A program made the translations under genes and the position numbers. The notes under the pieces were generated by a model. That model saw only the letters and a program-made list of their open reading frames with translations, was not told where the DNA came from and did no database searches. This document shows, piece after piece, positions 43,744 through 54,106 of a DNA stretch of 64,000 nucleotides. Source of the DNA: Sinomicrobium weinanense (lineage in GTDB: Bacteria; Bacteroidota; Bacteroidia; Flavobacteriales; Flavobacteriaceae); assembly GCF_018863395.1 (NCBI RefSeq), contig NZ_JAHKRR010000009.1, forward strand, positions 62,001-126,000, given 5' to 3'. Within the stretch, counting starts at the first letter, position 1. Each line of letters opens with the position of its first letter.

Positions 43744-45240
43744 ATGTCATTAAAATCCTTTGCTGCAAAAATATTTGCAAAGACCACCTGCAATAAGATT
43801 CAAAAATGGGCAGCCCGCCCCGTGGAAACCCAGGAAAAGGTATTCCGGGAACTGATCGCCTCGGCTGCACCTTCTGCATTCGGAAAAGATCACGATTTCA
43901 GCAGCATCAAAAACCATGAAGATTTCGTAAAAAGGGTCCCCGTACGCGACTATGAGGCATTGAGGCCCTATATAGACCGTATGGTGGAAGGGGAGGAAGA
44001 TGTGCTCTGGAAAGGCAAGCCCCTGTATTTTGCCAAGACCTCCGGGACGACTTCCGGGGCCAAGTACATCCCCCTCACGGCCGATTCCATGCCCTATCAT
44101 ATTCAGGCAGCGCGGAATGCCATCCTGTGCTACATCAACGAAACGGGAAATACGCGTTTTGTGGATGGTAAGATGATCTTCCTGCAGGGCAGCCCCATAC
44201 TGAATGAAAAGAACGGCATAAAGCTGGGGCGTTTATCCGGGATCGTGGCCCACTATGTCCCCAAATACCTGCAAAAGAACCGTATGCCCAGCTGGGAAAC
44301 CAACTGTATAGAAGACTGGGAAACCAAGGTCAATGCCATAGTGGAAGAAACCCTGAAAGAAGATATGACGGTGATAAGCGGCATCCCTTCCTGGGTGCAG
44401 ATGTATTTTGAAAAACTTCAGGCCAGAACAGGCAATAAGGTCGGTGATATTTTTAAGAACTTCCGGCTTTTTATTTATGGCGGAGTGAATTATGAACCCT
44501 ACCGGGCAAAGTTTGAGCAGCTTATCGGGAGAAAGGTAGACAGTATTGAACTTTTTCCTGCCAGCGAGGGATTTTTTGCCTATCAGGATTCGCAGAAAGA
44601 AAAAGGGATGTTGTTACAACTCGATTCCGGGATCTTTTACGAATTTATCAGGGCAGATGAATTTTTTGAGGAAAACCCGGAACGGCTCACCATAAAAGAT
44701 GTAAGAACCGGGGTCAATTATGTAATGATCATTTCCACCAATGCCGGGCTGTGGGCCTATAACCTGGGCGATACCGTTCAGTTTACCTCGCTTAAGCCCT
44801 ACCGGGTAGTGGTTTCGGGCAGGATAAAACATTTTACCTCTGCTTTCGGTGAGCACGTCATAGCCAAGGAAGTGGAGGAGGCCATGAGGCAGGCCATCGA
44901 AAGTTTCGGGGTCAGCATTAATGAGTTTACCGTAGCTCCCCAGACCGAGCCCGGGGAAGGCGGGCTCCCTTATCACGAATGGCTGGTAGAGTTTGAAAAG
45001 GAGCCCGAAAACCTGGCAGACTTTGCCCTGAAAATAGACCGGGCCCTGCAAGAGCAGAACAGCTACTATTACGACCTTATCGCCGGAAATATATTACAAC
45101 CCCTGAAGATCACGAAAATAAAAAAAGACGGTTTTACCGGCTATATGAAAAGCGTGGGCAAGCTGGGTGGGCAGAACAAGGTGCAACGCCTGTCCAACGA
45201 CCGTAAACTCGCCGAAGAATTATATAAATACAAAGTTTAA
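43744..45240 (+). CDS. GH3-family adenylate-forming enzyme
   Basis: 498 residues of the GH3 family, named for plant auxin-amino acid ligases. YFAKTSGTTSGAKYIPLT is the ATP-binding P-loop, FPASEGFFAYQ and VMIISTNAGLWAYNLGDTVQFTSLKPYRVVVSGRIKHFTSAFGEHV the adenylation core. Bacterial members would activate carboxylates and couple them to amines or amino acids; native substrates are not known in Bacteroidota. No signal peptide. A short AT-rich gap separates it from the AbiF unit. Confidence 0.9.
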   Translation: MSLKSFAAKIFAKTTCNKIQKWAARPVETQEKVFRELIASAAPSAFGKDHDFSSIKNHEDFVKRVPVRDYEALRPYIDRMVEGEEDVLWKGKPLYFAKTSGTTSGAKYIPLTADSMPYHIQAARNAILCYINETGNTRFVDGKMIFLQGSPILNEKNGIKLGRLSGIVAHYVPKYLQKNRMPSWETNCIEDWETKVNAIVEETLKEDMTVISGIPSWVQMYFEKLQARTGNKVGDIFKNFRLFIYGGVNYEPYRAKFEQLIGRKVDSIELFPASEGFFAYQDSQKEKGMLLQLDSGIFYEFIRADEFFEENPERLTIKDVRTGVNYVMIISTNAGLWAYNLGDTVQFTSLKPYRVVVSGRIKHFTSAFGEHVIAKEVEEAMRQAIESFGVSINEFTVAPQTEPGEGGLPYHEWLVEFEKEPENLADFALKIDRALQEQNSYYYDLIAGNILQPLKITKIKKDGFTGYMKSVGKLGGQNKVQRLSNDRKLAEELYKYKV

Positions 45241-45260
45241 CCCAAATAAATTATCAGACT

Positions 45261-45899
45261 ATGCGTACAGGATTATTGATTTTTGCATTGTTGGTTTTGC
45301 TGTTATTTCAAAGTTGTGCTTCAGGGAATATTTCTGATCATAAGATAAAGGAACCGTCAAGAATATATAATAAAGTGGCTGTTGTGTGGACAACATCGAA
45401 AAATGACATCACTAAACTCAACGATGAGACTTATAATGAGTCTTTTCGTGGAAAGTTTAACGATCTGGACGGTGCAAAGTACAGGAAACAATTAGAAAAA
45501 ACCTTTATCAGGAATATGTTTCCAACTAAAGGAATTGCTTCCGGGGATTTGTTCGATATTAACAAGGATTACGATTATAAAGAGTTTATAGATATAATAA
45601 AAACTTCCGGAGCCGAGGCCGTTTTGGTTATAAAAAGAGTGTCCTGGGAACAAACGCAGCATATAGATGGCGTAGATGGGGATATCAGTACCAGATACGA
45701 ACCCAATGCCAGGTTTCATATCTATCTTATAGACATGGCTACACTGGAAAACCAGTGGATAGCGACCTCTTCCGTAGAGGGTGATTTTTATGCAGGCTAT
45801 GGGACCGTAAATAATAATCTGGCCCGTAAGGTGATAAGAAAATTGCGCAAGGAGCGGTATATAGCAGGTAAGGAACTGAAAAGAATGATGAGTAACTAA
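45261..45899 (+). CDS. Uncharacterised lipoprotein
   Basis: 212 residues; signal peptide with lipobox FQS-C19. Mature section contains a Rossmann-like pattern (RIYNKVAVVWTTSKND ... IIKTSGAEAVLVIKRVSW) and DIST..YEPNARFHIYLIDMATLENQW, resembling the periplasmic lipoproteins that assemble near envelope complexes. No family recognised. Starts 20 bases after the GH3-like gene, so probably in one operon with it. Confidence 0.6.
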   Translation: MRTGLLIFALLVLLLFQSCASGNISDHKIKEPSRIYNKVAVVWTTSKNDITKLNDETYNESFRGKFNDLDGAKYRKQLEKTFIRNMFPTKGIASGDLFDINKDYDYKEFIDIIKTSGAEAVLVIKRVSWEQTQHIDGVDGDISTRYEPNARFHIYLIDMATLENQWIATSSVEGDFYAGYGTVNNNLARKVIRKLRKERYIAGKELKRMMSN

Positions 45900-45924
45900 T
45901 CGGTGGAGATAACATAAAATCCCG

Positions 45925-45932
45925 TATTTTTG
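45925..45932 (+). promoter_or_regulatory. -7 promoter box for the DUF6909 gene
   Basis: TATTTTTG fits TAnnTTTG, 16 bases before the ATG at 45948. Confidence 0.55.
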
Positions 45933-45947
45933 TGCGGAAAATAGAGT

Positions 45948-47657
45948 ATGAGTAAAACTAAAGGAAGAACAAGAGCACAGGAATCGACCAATGCCATTGA
46001 ACGGATGTACATCACCATGAGGCATCTGCTCAACAGGGGGTTCTATAAGCCTATGGGAGTGTCGGGGGAAACCCTCCGGCAATCGCTTTTGCTGCTGCGG
46101 CCGGAAATTTATGGCTCCGTTGCCGAAGACAAGGTAGAACTGAACGGGCTGATGTATATTCTGGACAGGCTTCCTATCGGTATTGAAGAATGCCGTTATG
46201 TGAACCTCACTTCCGATGAAGGCTATAAAAAATCGCACTTCAAACCCATCATTCCCCCGAAAAGGAGAAGGAACTGTTATCGTGTAGATGACGAGCAGAT
46301 GAACATTGAGATCACCAGGGGGCGATCGGACATTTACGATATTCTTACGCATCTTACATTCCTGTATATCGAGTCGCAAAAAATATGCAGGCGTGTTTAT
46401 ATAGACGAGACCGGAGAGACCACGCGCGACTGGTTTAAACTGGAAACCGCTGTAAAAAAGGGCAAACTTTCACAAGGCGAACGGGAGGTTGCCCTGATCC
46501 ATGTGGCCAATATCATCGGAAGGACTTTTGAGGAGGCCCTCGATGCCTATCGAACTTTTGCTACGAAACAAAAACCGGAGCGTTTTCTGCACATGGTGTA
46601 CTGGATGGGAAAACTGGCTATAGAAGAAGAACGCGACAACAATAAGAGAACCATTACGTTCAGCCCCATACTCCGCGAACGCCTGGGGCACCACATACAC
46701 GGGGAAGCCTGGGCCAATACCATTAAAAAAACACTGCAAAAGAACAATTTGCTGCAGCGGCCCATTCACATAATCAGTGCCAATATGCACAGTGTTATGA
46801 ATTCCCTGTTCGCTGAAAAGGCGCTTAAAAAGGAATTTTCCGGTAAAGAAAAACTGGAGCTTTATGAAGTACTGAGCCTGCCGGAAAACGGAGCACTCCG
46901 TGACAAAGTAAAAGCCTTTGCCCACAAAAACGGGATGATCTCCGTAGACGACACTACCGGGACCAATATAGACGTGCAGATATTCGACACGGCCAAAATA
47001 GATTTCGGCCAGATCAACTACGATTTTAACACTACCCTGCCTGAAGAGGAAAAGCCCGTGCTTTTTGTCATGGACTACGCTTTTGGTGAACAGGCTTACG
47101 AAACCATAGACGAATTTTTAAAACCCTATAAGGACAAAGCAGCAGGGAAAGAAGGAGAGAAGGGAAAATTGTATTTTCTCAATGTAGCCTCGGTATCTAT
47201 TATGGGTAAAGCCGGTATACTCGAAGGAGGCAAAGGCGATCTGATGATCCCTTCGGCACATATTTTCGAGGGTACGGCAGATAATTACCCCTTTAAAAAC
47301 GAATTGTGCAAAGAAGATTTTGAAGGGCATGGCCTCAGGGTTTTCGAAGGAACTATGATCACTGTTCTCGGAACTTCCCTGCAAAACAAGGACCTGCTTA
47401 AGTTTTTCCACGATTCTACCTGGAATGTAGTGGGACTGGAAATGGAAGGAGCCCATTATCAGAAAGCCATACAATCCGCATCCAGGATACGGAAGAGCAT
47501 AGCGAAAGATGTTGAGGTGCGCTATGCCTACTATGCTTCCGATAACCCGCTGGAAACGGGAAGCACCCTGGCTTCGGGAGGCCTTGGCGCCACGGGAGTA
47601 AAACCTACCTACCTGATCACCGAAAGAATACTTGAACAAATACTTAACAAGCGTTGA
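45948..47657 (+). CDS. DUF6909 protein with a nucleosidase-like C-terminus
   Basis: 569 residues, no signal or transmembrane helix. The N-terminal half is helical and basic (AIERMYITMRHLLNRGFYKPMGVSGETL). The C-terminal half (about 360-560) looks like the purine nucleoside phosphorylase/MTA-nucleosidase fold: VLFVMDYAFGEQAYET, MGKAGILEGGKGDLMIPSAHIFEGTADNYPF, and WNVVGLEMEGAHYQKAI, which resembles the substrate-binding MEGA motif. Catalytic Asp/Glu positions cannot be placed by eye, so enzyme activity is not proven. Family DUF6909 is found in Flavobacteriia; role unknown. Confidence 0.65.
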   Translation: MSKTKGRTRAQESTNAIERMYITMRHLLNRGFYKPMGVSGETLRQSLLLLRPEIYGSVAEDKVELNGLMYILDRLPIGIEECRYVNLTSDEGYKKSHFKPIIPPKRRRNCYRVDDEQMNIEITRGRSDIYDILTHLTFLYIESQKICRRVYIDETGETTRDWFKLETAVKKGKLSQGEREVALIHVANIIGRTFEEALDAYRTFATKQKPERFLHMVYWMGKLAIEEERDNNKRTITFSPILRERLGHHIHGEAWANTIKKTLQKNNLLQRPIHIISANMHSVMNSLFAEKALKKEFSGKEKLELYEVLSLPENGALRDKVKAFAHKNGMISVDDTTGTNIDVQIFDTAKIDFGQINYDFNTTLPEEEKPVLFVMDYAFGEQAYETIDEFLKPYKDKAAGKEGEKGKLYFLNVASVSIMGKAGILEGGKGDLMIPSAHIFEGTADNYPFKNELCKEDFEGHGLRVFEGTMITVLGTSLQNKDLLKFFHDSTWNVVGLEMEGAHYQKAIQSASRIRKSIAKDVEVRYAYYASDNPLETGSTLASGGLGATGVKPTYLITERILEQILNKR

Positions 47658-47713
47658 TTTTGAGATCGCCGGGAACAGTATCCCCATAATTCTGAAAAAC
47701 AATATTGCAGACC

Positions 47714-48700
47714 ATGAGTGATAACATCCAAAAAAACAATAACTCCGAAGAAATAGACCTTGCTGTTTTGTTTCAAAAGATCAAGGGATTTTTCAAGTGG
47801 ATCATAAAAGGCATTTATAATATTTTTCTTTTCTATAAGAGATTTGCCGTTATAGTTATCATATTGCTGGTTATTGGTTTTGTGGCGGGTTATTTTATGG
47901 ATACTACCGCATCGAAGACCTACAAGAACGAGGTCATCGTGGTACCCAATTTCGGGAGTGTGGATTATCTGTATTCCAGTGTAGAAGAACTCGAGGCCAA
48001 AAGGAGGATAGGGGATATCAGTTTTTTTAAGTCCATGGGAATAGATTCCGTATCCTATTTTTCCGGGATTGAAATAGAGCCTATTGTTGATATTTACAGC
48101 TTTCTGGGAGAAAATGAGAGCAACCTGAATGCGTTCAGGGCACTAAAGGGCGATGCATCTTCCGCAAAGGAGATGGAAACTGCCAAAAATTACAAGTTTC
48201 ACCGTATAACCATTTATACCAGGACCCGGAAGAATTCCGCGAAGGTTATTTCCAGGATCATGGATTTTCTCAATAACAACGAATATTTCAATAGCCTGAA
48301 AGACAGCCTGCGCACCAATATCGATAACAGGATAAAGGTCAACAGGCAGGTTGTCGGGTATATTAACGACATTCTGCGCATGCAGGGGAATGACAGTATA
48401 AACCGGGGCATACCCGATGATAAGCTGTTCTACTTCAGGGCCGAATCACTTACCGGATCAATGGGTGACCTGGTTAGTTCTCAACAGGAACTATTTGATG
48501 ATATTGATAAACTTACCATCAATGCCACAGATACGGATAAAGTAATAAAAGAAGTTGCCGTAAAGACCAATATTCCGAAAAAGGGAATCACTTCCACCAA
48601 GAAATGGTTGTTCCCTTTACTGCTGTTTATAGTTTTTTCCGGTGTATCCCTGTTCATATACCTTTTCAGGAGGGTGAAGGAGATCGCCACGGAAGAATAA
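47714..48700 (+). CDS. Wzz-like two-helix membrane protein
   Basis: 328 residues from ATG 47714. A short cytoplasmic section with NNNSEEIDLAVLFQKIKGFFKW is followed by transmembrane helix 1 (about 46-67), a long periplasmic part, and helix 2 (about 301-320) ending in basic residues. This two-helix plan, together with the start SEEIDLAVLFQKI, resembles polysaccharide co-polymerases (Wzz), which set chain length, but the periplasmic part is not recognised. Adjacent genes are DUF6909 and a LuxE-like synthetase, not a polysaccharide cluster. Confidence 0.6.
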   Translation: MSDNIQKNNNSEEIDLAVLFQKIKGFFKWIIKGIYNIFLFYKRFAVIVIILLVIGFVAGYFMDTTASKTYKNEVIVVPNFGSVDYLYSSVEELEAKRRIGDISFFKSMGIDSVSYFSGIEIEPIVDIYSFLGENESNLNAFRALKGDASSAKEMETAKNYKFHRITIYTRTRKNSAKVISRIMDFLNNNEYFNSLKDSLRTNIDNRIKVNRQVVGYINDILRMQGNDSINRGIPDDKLFYFRAESLTGSMGDLVSSQQELFDDIDKLTINATDTDKVIKEVAVKTNIPKKGITSTKKWLFPLLLFIVFSGVSLFIYLFRRVKEIATEE

Positions 48701-48759
48701 GCGGATGTCCTGTACATCTGTTTATCATTGGTTTTTGTAGTAATGTATAACTTCCCGTC

Positions 48760-49737
48760 ATGAATAATGATGTCATTTTTAACATAGCCAATACGGCAGA
48801 TTTCAATGCCGTGACCCTGGATGTGTTCCGGCATCAATACCGGAATAATGAGGTATACGGGAAATTTTGCGACCTTCTGAAAAGAACCCCGGAAACGGTA
48901 AAGACCGTAGAAAAGATCCCTTTTCTGCCCATTTCGTGCTTTAAGACCCATACCGTAGTAGCGTCTCCCGGCGATCCGGAAGAAGTATTTACCAGCAGCG
49001 GAACTACCGGGATGAAAGCGAGTAAACATTATGTTACGGACAGAAGCCTTTACGAAAAGAGTTTTTTAGGTGCATTTAAACGTTTCTACGGCGATATTGA
49101 GGATTATGTGGTCCTTGCCCTCCTGCCGTCCTATCTGGAGCGCCAGGGCTCTTCCCTGATCTATATGGTGGACGATCTGATAAAACGCTCCGGCAATACG
49201 GAAAGCGGTTTTTACCTTCACAATATTTCCGAATTGAGCGATAAGCTGGAAAAACTGGACAGTTCGGGTAAAAAAGTGTTGCTTATCGGGGTCTCCTTTG
49301 CCTTGCTCGATCTCGTGGAAAGCCACACGTTCCGGTTAAAGAACACCATTATCATGGAAACGGGAGGGATGAAAGGGCGGAGAAAAGAACTCATCCGCCA
49401 GGAATTGCACAAAATACTCTGCGCAGGCTTTGGCGTGTCTCATATCCACAGCGAATACGGGATGACGGAATTGTTGTCGCAGGCCTATTCTGCCGGGGAC
49501 GGCCGTTTTAAATGCCCTTCCTGGATGAAAATTGTTATAAGGGATACCGAAGATGCCCTCTCACTACAAACTGCCGGAAAGACCGGGGGAATAAACGTCA
49601 TAGACCTGGCCAATATCAATTCCTGTTCGTTCATAGCCACACAGGATCTGGGAAAAACCTATCCCGATGGTAGTTTTGAAGTGCTCGGCAGGTTCGACAA
49701 TTCCGATATCCGGGGATGTAACCTGATGGTGATGTAA
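48760..49737 (+). CDS. LuxE-like acyl-protein synthetase
   Basis: 325 residues of the adenylate-forming LuxE/PaaK type. EVFTSSGTTGMKASKH is the ATP-binding loop, METGGMKGRRKELIRQELH and HSEYGMTELLSQAYS are the core adenylation motifs, and FEVLGRFDNSDIRGCNLMV the C-terminus (GRxDNSDIRGCNLMV is typical). Activates a carboxylate, perhaps a fatty acid. No luxC/luxD partner is adjacent, so not for bioluminescence. Substrate unknown. Confidence 0.85.
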   Translation: MNNDVIFNIANTADFNAVTLDVFRHQYRNNEVYGKFCDLLKRTPETVKTVEKIPFLPISCFKTHTVVASPGDPEEVFTSSGTTGMKASKHYVTDRSLYEKSFLGAFKRFYGDIEDYVVLALLPSYLERQGSSLIYMVDDLIKRSGNTESGFYLHNISELSDKLEKLDSSGKKVLLIGVSFALLDLVESHTFRLKNTIIMETGGMKGRRKELIRQELHKILCAGFGVSHIHSEYGMTELLSQAYSAGDGRFKCPSWMKIVIRDTEDALSLQTAGKTGGINVIDLANINSCSFIATQDLGKTYPDGSFEVLGRFDNSDIRGCNLMVM

Positions 49738-49756
49738 TCGTATTTCCTATATTTAA

Positions 49757-49880
49757 CGCCGTCACCCTGAACTTGCCTGCACTGAGCACAGCCGAAGTGT
49801 CGAGGGGTTGTTTCAGGGTCTCATAGCGATTGTCCGATCAACGTGATGGGATGCTGAAACAGGTTCAGCATGACATCGTA
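49757..49880. repeat. CACCCTGA-type and TTCAGCATGAC-type palindromic repeats
   Basis: Contains CACCCTGAACTTG..GAGGGGTTGTTTCAGGGT and, further on, GCTGAAACAGGTTCAGC, two stem-forming repeats in the LuxE-tyrS gap. Both genes end here (convergent), so the stems could act as weak two-way terminators, but T-runs are absent. Confidence 0.6.
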
Positions 49881-49893
49881 ATGATCCTCTGTT

Positions 49894-51195
49894 TTAACGA
49901 GCTACCAGAACAAAATAGTTCTTCTTCCCCCTTTGCAACAATACAAACTTGTCATTGATAAGAGCTTCAGCAGTGATAGTATGTCCTTCGCTTACCTTTT
50001 CTTTGTTTACTGAAATGGAATTTTCCTTCAGCGCCCTCCTCGCTTCACCATTGGATTTCAGGAATCCGGATTTTTCGTTGAGTGCGTCGATAATGTCCAG
50101 TCCTTCTTTAAGATCGGAAACAGGTATTTCGGCCTGAGGCACCCCGTCAAACACGTCCAGGAAGGTCTGTTCGTCCAGGGCTTTCAAGTCTTCTGAAGAG
50201 CTCTTGCCAAACAGGATCTGTGATGCCTTTATGGCCTTCTCCAGTTCTTTCCTGCCGTGAATAAATATGGTGATCTCTTCGGCAAGCCTGTTCTGAAGAA
50301 CACGGGTATGCGGAGCTTCCCTGTGTTGGGCAACCAGTTCGTCTATGGTTTCCCTGTCCAGGAAGGTAAATATTTTGATATACTTTTCAGCATCCGCATC
50401 TGAAGTGTTCAGCCAGAACTGATAAAACTTGTAGGGCGATGTCTTTTCAGGGTCCAGCCATACGTTTCCGCCTTCTGTTTTGCCGAACTTCGATCCGTCG
50501 GCCTTAGTGATCAGCGGGCAGGTGAGGGCAAAGGCCTTGGCACTGTCATCGCTCATCCTGCGTATCAGTTCCGTTCCGGTGGTGATGTTTCCCCATTGGT
50601 CCGATCCGCCCATTTGCAACTGGCAGTTGTAGGTTTTGTATAAATGGTAAAAATCATATCCCTGGATAAGCTGATAGGTAAATTCTGTAAAAGACATTCC
50701 TGAACCGGAATCGGAGCTCAGGCGTTTTTTAACAGAATCTTTGGCCATCATGTAGTTGACGGTAATGCGTTTGCCCACATCGCGCGCAAAACCGATAAAG
50801 GAAAAATCCTTCATCCAGTCGTAGTTGTTTACCAGCAGGGCTGCATTGGGCTGGTCTGAATTGAAGTCCAGTAAGCCCGACAATTGCGCCTTGATCCCAT
50901 TGATGTTTTTTTGGAGGGTCTCCTCGTCCAGCAGATTGCGCTCTTCCGATTTCATGGAAGGGTCTCCGATCATCCCCGTTGCTCCGCCTACGAGAACAAT
51001 AGGGCGGTGGCCTGCAAGCTGAAAATGCCTTAGCATCATCACACCGACAAGGTGACCGATATGCAGGGAATCCGCAGTGGGATCAATACCCACATAAGCC
51101 GATGTGGATTCCTTGCTCAGTTGTTCTTCCGTACCCGGCATAACATCGTGGATCATGCCCCTCCAGCGCAGTTCTTCTACAAAATTCTTGACCAT
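49894..51195 (-). CDS. tyrS: Tyrosyl-tRNA synthetase
   Basis: Charges tRNA-Tyr. 433 residues from ATG 51195 (10 codons into the open frame; upstream codons overlap the promoter box). [17 protein letters not shown] (HIGH at 45-48), [53 protein letters not shown] (KMSKS variant KFGKT) and a C-terminal S4 RNA-binding domain ([16 protein letters not shown]). Normal length. Confidence 0.96.
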   Translation of the reverse strand: MVKNFVEELRWRGMIHDVMPGTEEQLSKESTSAYVGIDPTADSLHIGHLVGVMMLRHFQLAGHRPIVLVGGATGMIGDPSMKSEERNLLDEETLQKNINGIKAQLSGLLDFNSDQPNAALLVNNYDWMKDFSFIGFARDVGKRITVNYMMAKDSVKKRLSSDSGSGMSFTEFTYQLIQGYDFYHLYKTYNCQLQMGGSDQWGNITTGTELIRRMSDDSAKAFALTCPLITKADGSKFGKTEGGNVWLDPEKTSPYKFYQFWLNTSDADAEKYIKIFTFLDRETIDELVAQHREAPHTRVLQNRLAEEITIFIHGRKELEKAIKASQILFGKSSSEDLKALDEQTFLDVFDGVPQAEIPVSDLKEGLDIIDALNEKSGFLKSNGEARRALKENSISVNKEKVSEGHTITAEALINDKFVLLQRGKKNYFVLVAR

Positions 51196-51221
51196 TATTA
51201 CTTCTTTTTTGGTAAACAAGC

Positions 51222-51230
51222 GCAAATTTA
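51222..51230 (-). promoter_or_regulatory. -7 promoter box for tyrS
   Basis: Minus strand TAAATTTGC, an exact match, 27 bases upstream of the tyrS ATG. It lies inside the open reading frame upstream of that ATG, which supports the shorter start. Confidence 0.65.
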
Positions 51231-51261
51231 CAATAAAGCGGCCAATAGAAGAAAAAAACTA

Positions 51262-51405
51262 TAACCCGGAACCAAAAACCTGGAACCTGTCCTTCGGCTC
51301 TGCTCAGGAACCAAAACCTTGAACCTTGCCCTTCGGCTTTAGTTTATCCTGAGTACTTCGATAAACTCAGTATAGTATTTAACCGAAGGGCTCAGGGACC
51401 GGGTA
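51262..51405. repeat. Intergenic repeat cluster (GGAACC words and GTTTATCCTGAG/CTCAG palindrome)
   Basis: Repeated AACCTGGAACC/CCTTGAACC words and GCCCTTCGGCTTTAGTTTATCCTGAG, with GATAAACTCAG nearby pairing back to GTTTATC. The same core occurs at about 62349-62394. No gene supported. Confidence 0.65.
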
Positions 51406-51409
51406 AAAC

Positions 51410-51442
51410 TTTGAACTTTGAACCAGAAAATACATATCTTTG
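51410..51442 (+). promoter_or_regulatory. Promoter of the epimerase gene (leaderless)
   Basis: TTTG at 51410-51413, 21 bases, then TATCTTTG at 51435-51442, which ends 5 bases before the ATG at 51448. The transcript would start at or next to the start codon. The -33 part falls in the low-complexity CTTTGAACTTTGAACC stretch. Confidence 0.6.
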
Positions 51443-51447
51443 ATCCT

Positions 51448-52482
51448 ATGATTCTAGTTACCGGAGGAACGGGGCTTATCGGGGCCCGTTTGTTGTATTC
51501 GCTAAGCCGAAAAGAAGAAAAAATACGGGCGGTTTACAGGAAGGGCAGTGATATCGACGCTGTGGCCGGGCTGTTTTCTGCCTCTGAGGAAGACCGGGCA
51601 AGGTTTGGCCGCATAGAATGGGTTGAAGCCGACATCACGGATATTCCCGCCCTTTCCAATGCTTTTGAGGGAGTGAGAAGGGTTTATCATGCTGCTGCCC
51701 TCATTTCCTTTGATCCTTCGGATTATTACCTTTTGAAAAAAACAAATACCGAAGGGACTGCCAATGTGGTGAACCTTTGTATTGCCAATGCCGTAGAAAA
51801 GCTGTGTTATGTCAGTTCAGTGGCAACACTCAGCAAAAAGGTTGGGGAGGAATTTATTACCGAGGAAGCCCAGTGGAATATGGAGGAAGAAAACAATGTG
51901 TATGCCATTTCCAAATACGGTGCGGAGATGGAAGTGTGGAGGGGCAGCCAGGAAGGGCTGGATGTGGTTATCGTAAACCCCGGGATAGTGCTGGGCGTAC
52001 CCCCGGGCATAGCGGGATGGAACAAAGGTAGCGGAAGGCTGTTCCAGGAGCTGGACAAGGGAATGAAATATTATACAGAAGGAGTTACCGGATATGTGGA
52101 TGCAGAGGACGTGGTTGCCATAATGATACGGCTTATGAACAGCGATATAAAGAACGAAAAGTATATTGCCGTATCTGAAAACCGCAGTTACAGAGAGCTA
52201 TTTGCTGCTATTGCCAGGGCCCTGGGAAAAGAAGGTCCAAAAAAAGAAGTCCCGGCATGGGCGCTGCAATGGCTGTGGCGGCTGGATTGGCTGAAGAGCC
52301 TTCTGACCGGGAGCAAGCGTAAAATTACCAGGCTCCTGGCCAGGACAATAACATCAAAAAACCTGTACAGCAGTGATAAAGTGAAGGAGGAACTGGGCCT
52401 GGAATTCCGGCCGCTTTCCGAAACCATAACCTTTGTAGGCAAAAATTATGTGTCATCAGTTAAGAAGGGAACAGGTCGGTAA
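51448..52482 (+). CDS. NAD-dependent epimerase/dehydratase (extended SDR)
   Basis: 344 residues. [20 protein letters not shown] holds the TGGTGxIG dinucleotide motif at 5-12; [10 protein letters not shown] and the catalytic YAISKYGAE (YxxxK) follow. Starts at ATG 51448, which is immediately after the promoter; the longer frame from 51418 lies across the promoter. Acts on a nucleotide sugar or hydroxysteroid-like substrate; unknown. Overlaps the 3' end of ade by 23 bases on the other strand. Confidence 0.85.
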   Translation: MILVTGGTGLIGARLLYSLSRKEEKIRAVYRKGSDIDAVAGLFSASEEDRARFGRIEWVEADITDIPALSNAFEGVRRVYHAAALISFDPSDYYLLKKTNTEGTANVVNLCIANAVEKLCYVSSVATLSKKVGEEFITEEAQWNMEEENNVYAISKYGAEMEVWRGSQEGLDVVIVNPGIVLGVPPGIAGWNKGSGRLFQELDKGMKYYTEGVTGYVDAEDVVAIMIRLMNSDIKNEKYIAVSENRSYRELFAAIARALGKEGPKKEVPAWALQWLWRLDWLKSLLTGSKRKITRLLARTITSKNLYSSDKVKEELGLEFRPLSETITFVGKNYVSSVKKGTGR

Positions 52483-54091
52483 ACGCAAATTTTTGTCCGT
52501 CAAACAGGCCTTTGTCACTGAGTTTAAGGTCTGGAATAACGAGCAGGGCCATAAAGCTCAGGGTCATAAAAGGCGAGTGCAGGGTAGCACCCATCATTTT
52601 GGCCATCTTGTCTATGGCAGTGTACTCCCGGGCCACTTTATAACCGTTTTCGGCAGACATAATGCCTCCAACCGGTAAGGCGAGCAGCTTTTTCTCCGTT
52701 CTGTTTACCGCAGAAATCCCTCCTTTGCTGTCAATAATGAGATTTACGGCTTCGGCAATGGCACGGTCGTCCGTACCTACCGCAATGATATTGTGTGAAT
52801 CATGTGCTACGGAAGATGCAATGGCCCCTTCTTTTAATCCGAAATTTTTAATAAAGGCAATCGCAGGCGGTGCATCCCGGTATCGGTTGATCACTGCAAT
52901 TTTAAGGATATCGTTGTCCGTATCGGAAACGGCATAACCGTTATCAGTTTTAACACCGGTTGTTTTTTCCGAGGTAATGAGTTCCCCGTCTTTGGCTTCT
53001 ATGACCCTGATCTTTTCTCCCCGGGCCTTAACGGCAAATTCCCCCGGGGATTTTCGGGAGGCGTGAAAATTGTTGATGATACGGTTTTTTGTTCCCGCGA
53101 TCAGGGATTCTCCCGCTTTCGCAACCGTTTCGCCGTCGATAAGGGTCTCCAGTACTTCAAAACTTTCCAGGTCTTTGACGAGGATGAGATCGGCCGGGTC
53201 GCCTTCGCGGAGCTTTCCTACGTTCATGTTATAGTGATCGATAGGATTCAGGCAGGCGGCTTTCAGCACCTTAAAAAGGTCTTTCCCTTTTGCAACAGCC
53301 CGGGCTGCGAGCTGGTTGATATGGCCTTCCACCAGGTTGTCCGGGTGTTTGTCGTCAGAACAGAGCATGATATGATCTGGGTACTCGTCAATAAGATCGA
53401 CCAGGGCTTCGAAATTTTTGGCCGCACTGCCTTCGCGTATGGCTATTTTCATACCGTGTTTCAACTTGTCCAGCGCTTCTTCTTTGGTAAAACACTCGTG
53501 ATCGGTAGAAATACCTGCCGAGATGTATTTTCCGGCCAGTTCTCCCTTGAGCCCCGGGGCATGACCATCGACAGGCTTACCGTATTTTTGTGCCACAGCT
53601 ATTTTTTCGAGGACTTCCGGGTCCCGGTTTATCACACCGGGCCAGTTCATCATTTCGGCCAGGTAGGTGAAATGCTCTTTTTTCAACAGGGTACCGATAT
53701 CTTTTGCAGTGATCTCTCCTCCCGCCGTTTCGAAAGGCGTGGCAGGGACACAGGAGGGAGCACCGAAATAGAATTTAAAATTTACGTTTTGCCCGTTGTC
53801 TACCATGTATTGCACCCCTTCCATACCGCAGACATTGGCTATTTCGTGAGGGTCGGACACCGTGGCCACAGTGCCGTGTACCACAGCGATCCGGGCAAAT
53901 TCTGAAGGGACCAGCATGGAAGATTCTATGTGGACATGGGCGTCGATAAACCCCGGGAGGATGTAGGCCTCCGAAGCGGTTTCCATCCTCTCAACCGATG
54001 CTATTCTCTTATCATATATGGTTATCCTGGCCGGGAATATTTCCCTATTGGGGATATCTACAAACTGGCCGGAAATGGTTTTTTTGTGCAT
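52460..54091 (-). CDS. ade: Adenine deaminase
   Basis: Amidohydrolase converting adenine to hypoxanthine for purine salvage. 543 residues: [46 protein letters not shown] is the metal-binding start (HVHIESS) of the Ade family, and [22 protein letters not shown] and [12 protein letters not shown] are later conserved blocks. The C-terminal [14 protein letters not shown] and [10 protein letters not shown] are also typical. ATG at 54091 is preferred; a GTG at 54100 would add three residues. A tiny antitoxin-like gene lies 15 bases upstream. Confidence 0.94.
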   Translation of the reverse strand: MHKKTISGQFVDIPNREIFPARITIYDKRIASVERMETASEAYILPGFIDAHVHIESSMLVPSEFARIAVVHGTVATVSDPHEIANVCGMEGVQYMVDNGQNVNFKFYFGAPSCVPATPFETAGGEITAKDIGTLLKKEHFTYLAEMMNWPGVINRDPEVLEKIAVAQKYGKPVDGHAPGLKGELAGKYISAGISTDHECFTKEEALDKLKHGMKIAIREGSAAKNFEALVDLIDEYPDHIMLCSDDKHPDNLVEGHINQLAARAVAKGKDLFKVLKAACLNPIDHYNMNVGKLREGDPADLILVKDLESFEVLETLIDGETVAKAGESLIAGTKNRIINNFHASRKSPGEFAVKARGEKIRVIEAKDGELITSEKTTGVKTDNGYAVSDTDNDILKIAVINRYRDAPPAIAFIKNFGLKEGAIASSVAHDSHNIIAVGTDDRAIAEAVNLIIDSKGGISAVNRTEKKLLALPVGGIMSAENGYKVAREYTAIDKMAKMMGATLHSPFMTLSFMALLVIPDLKLSDKGLFDGQKFAFTDLFPS

Positions 54092-54106
54092 GGAAAACAC
54101 GTTAAA

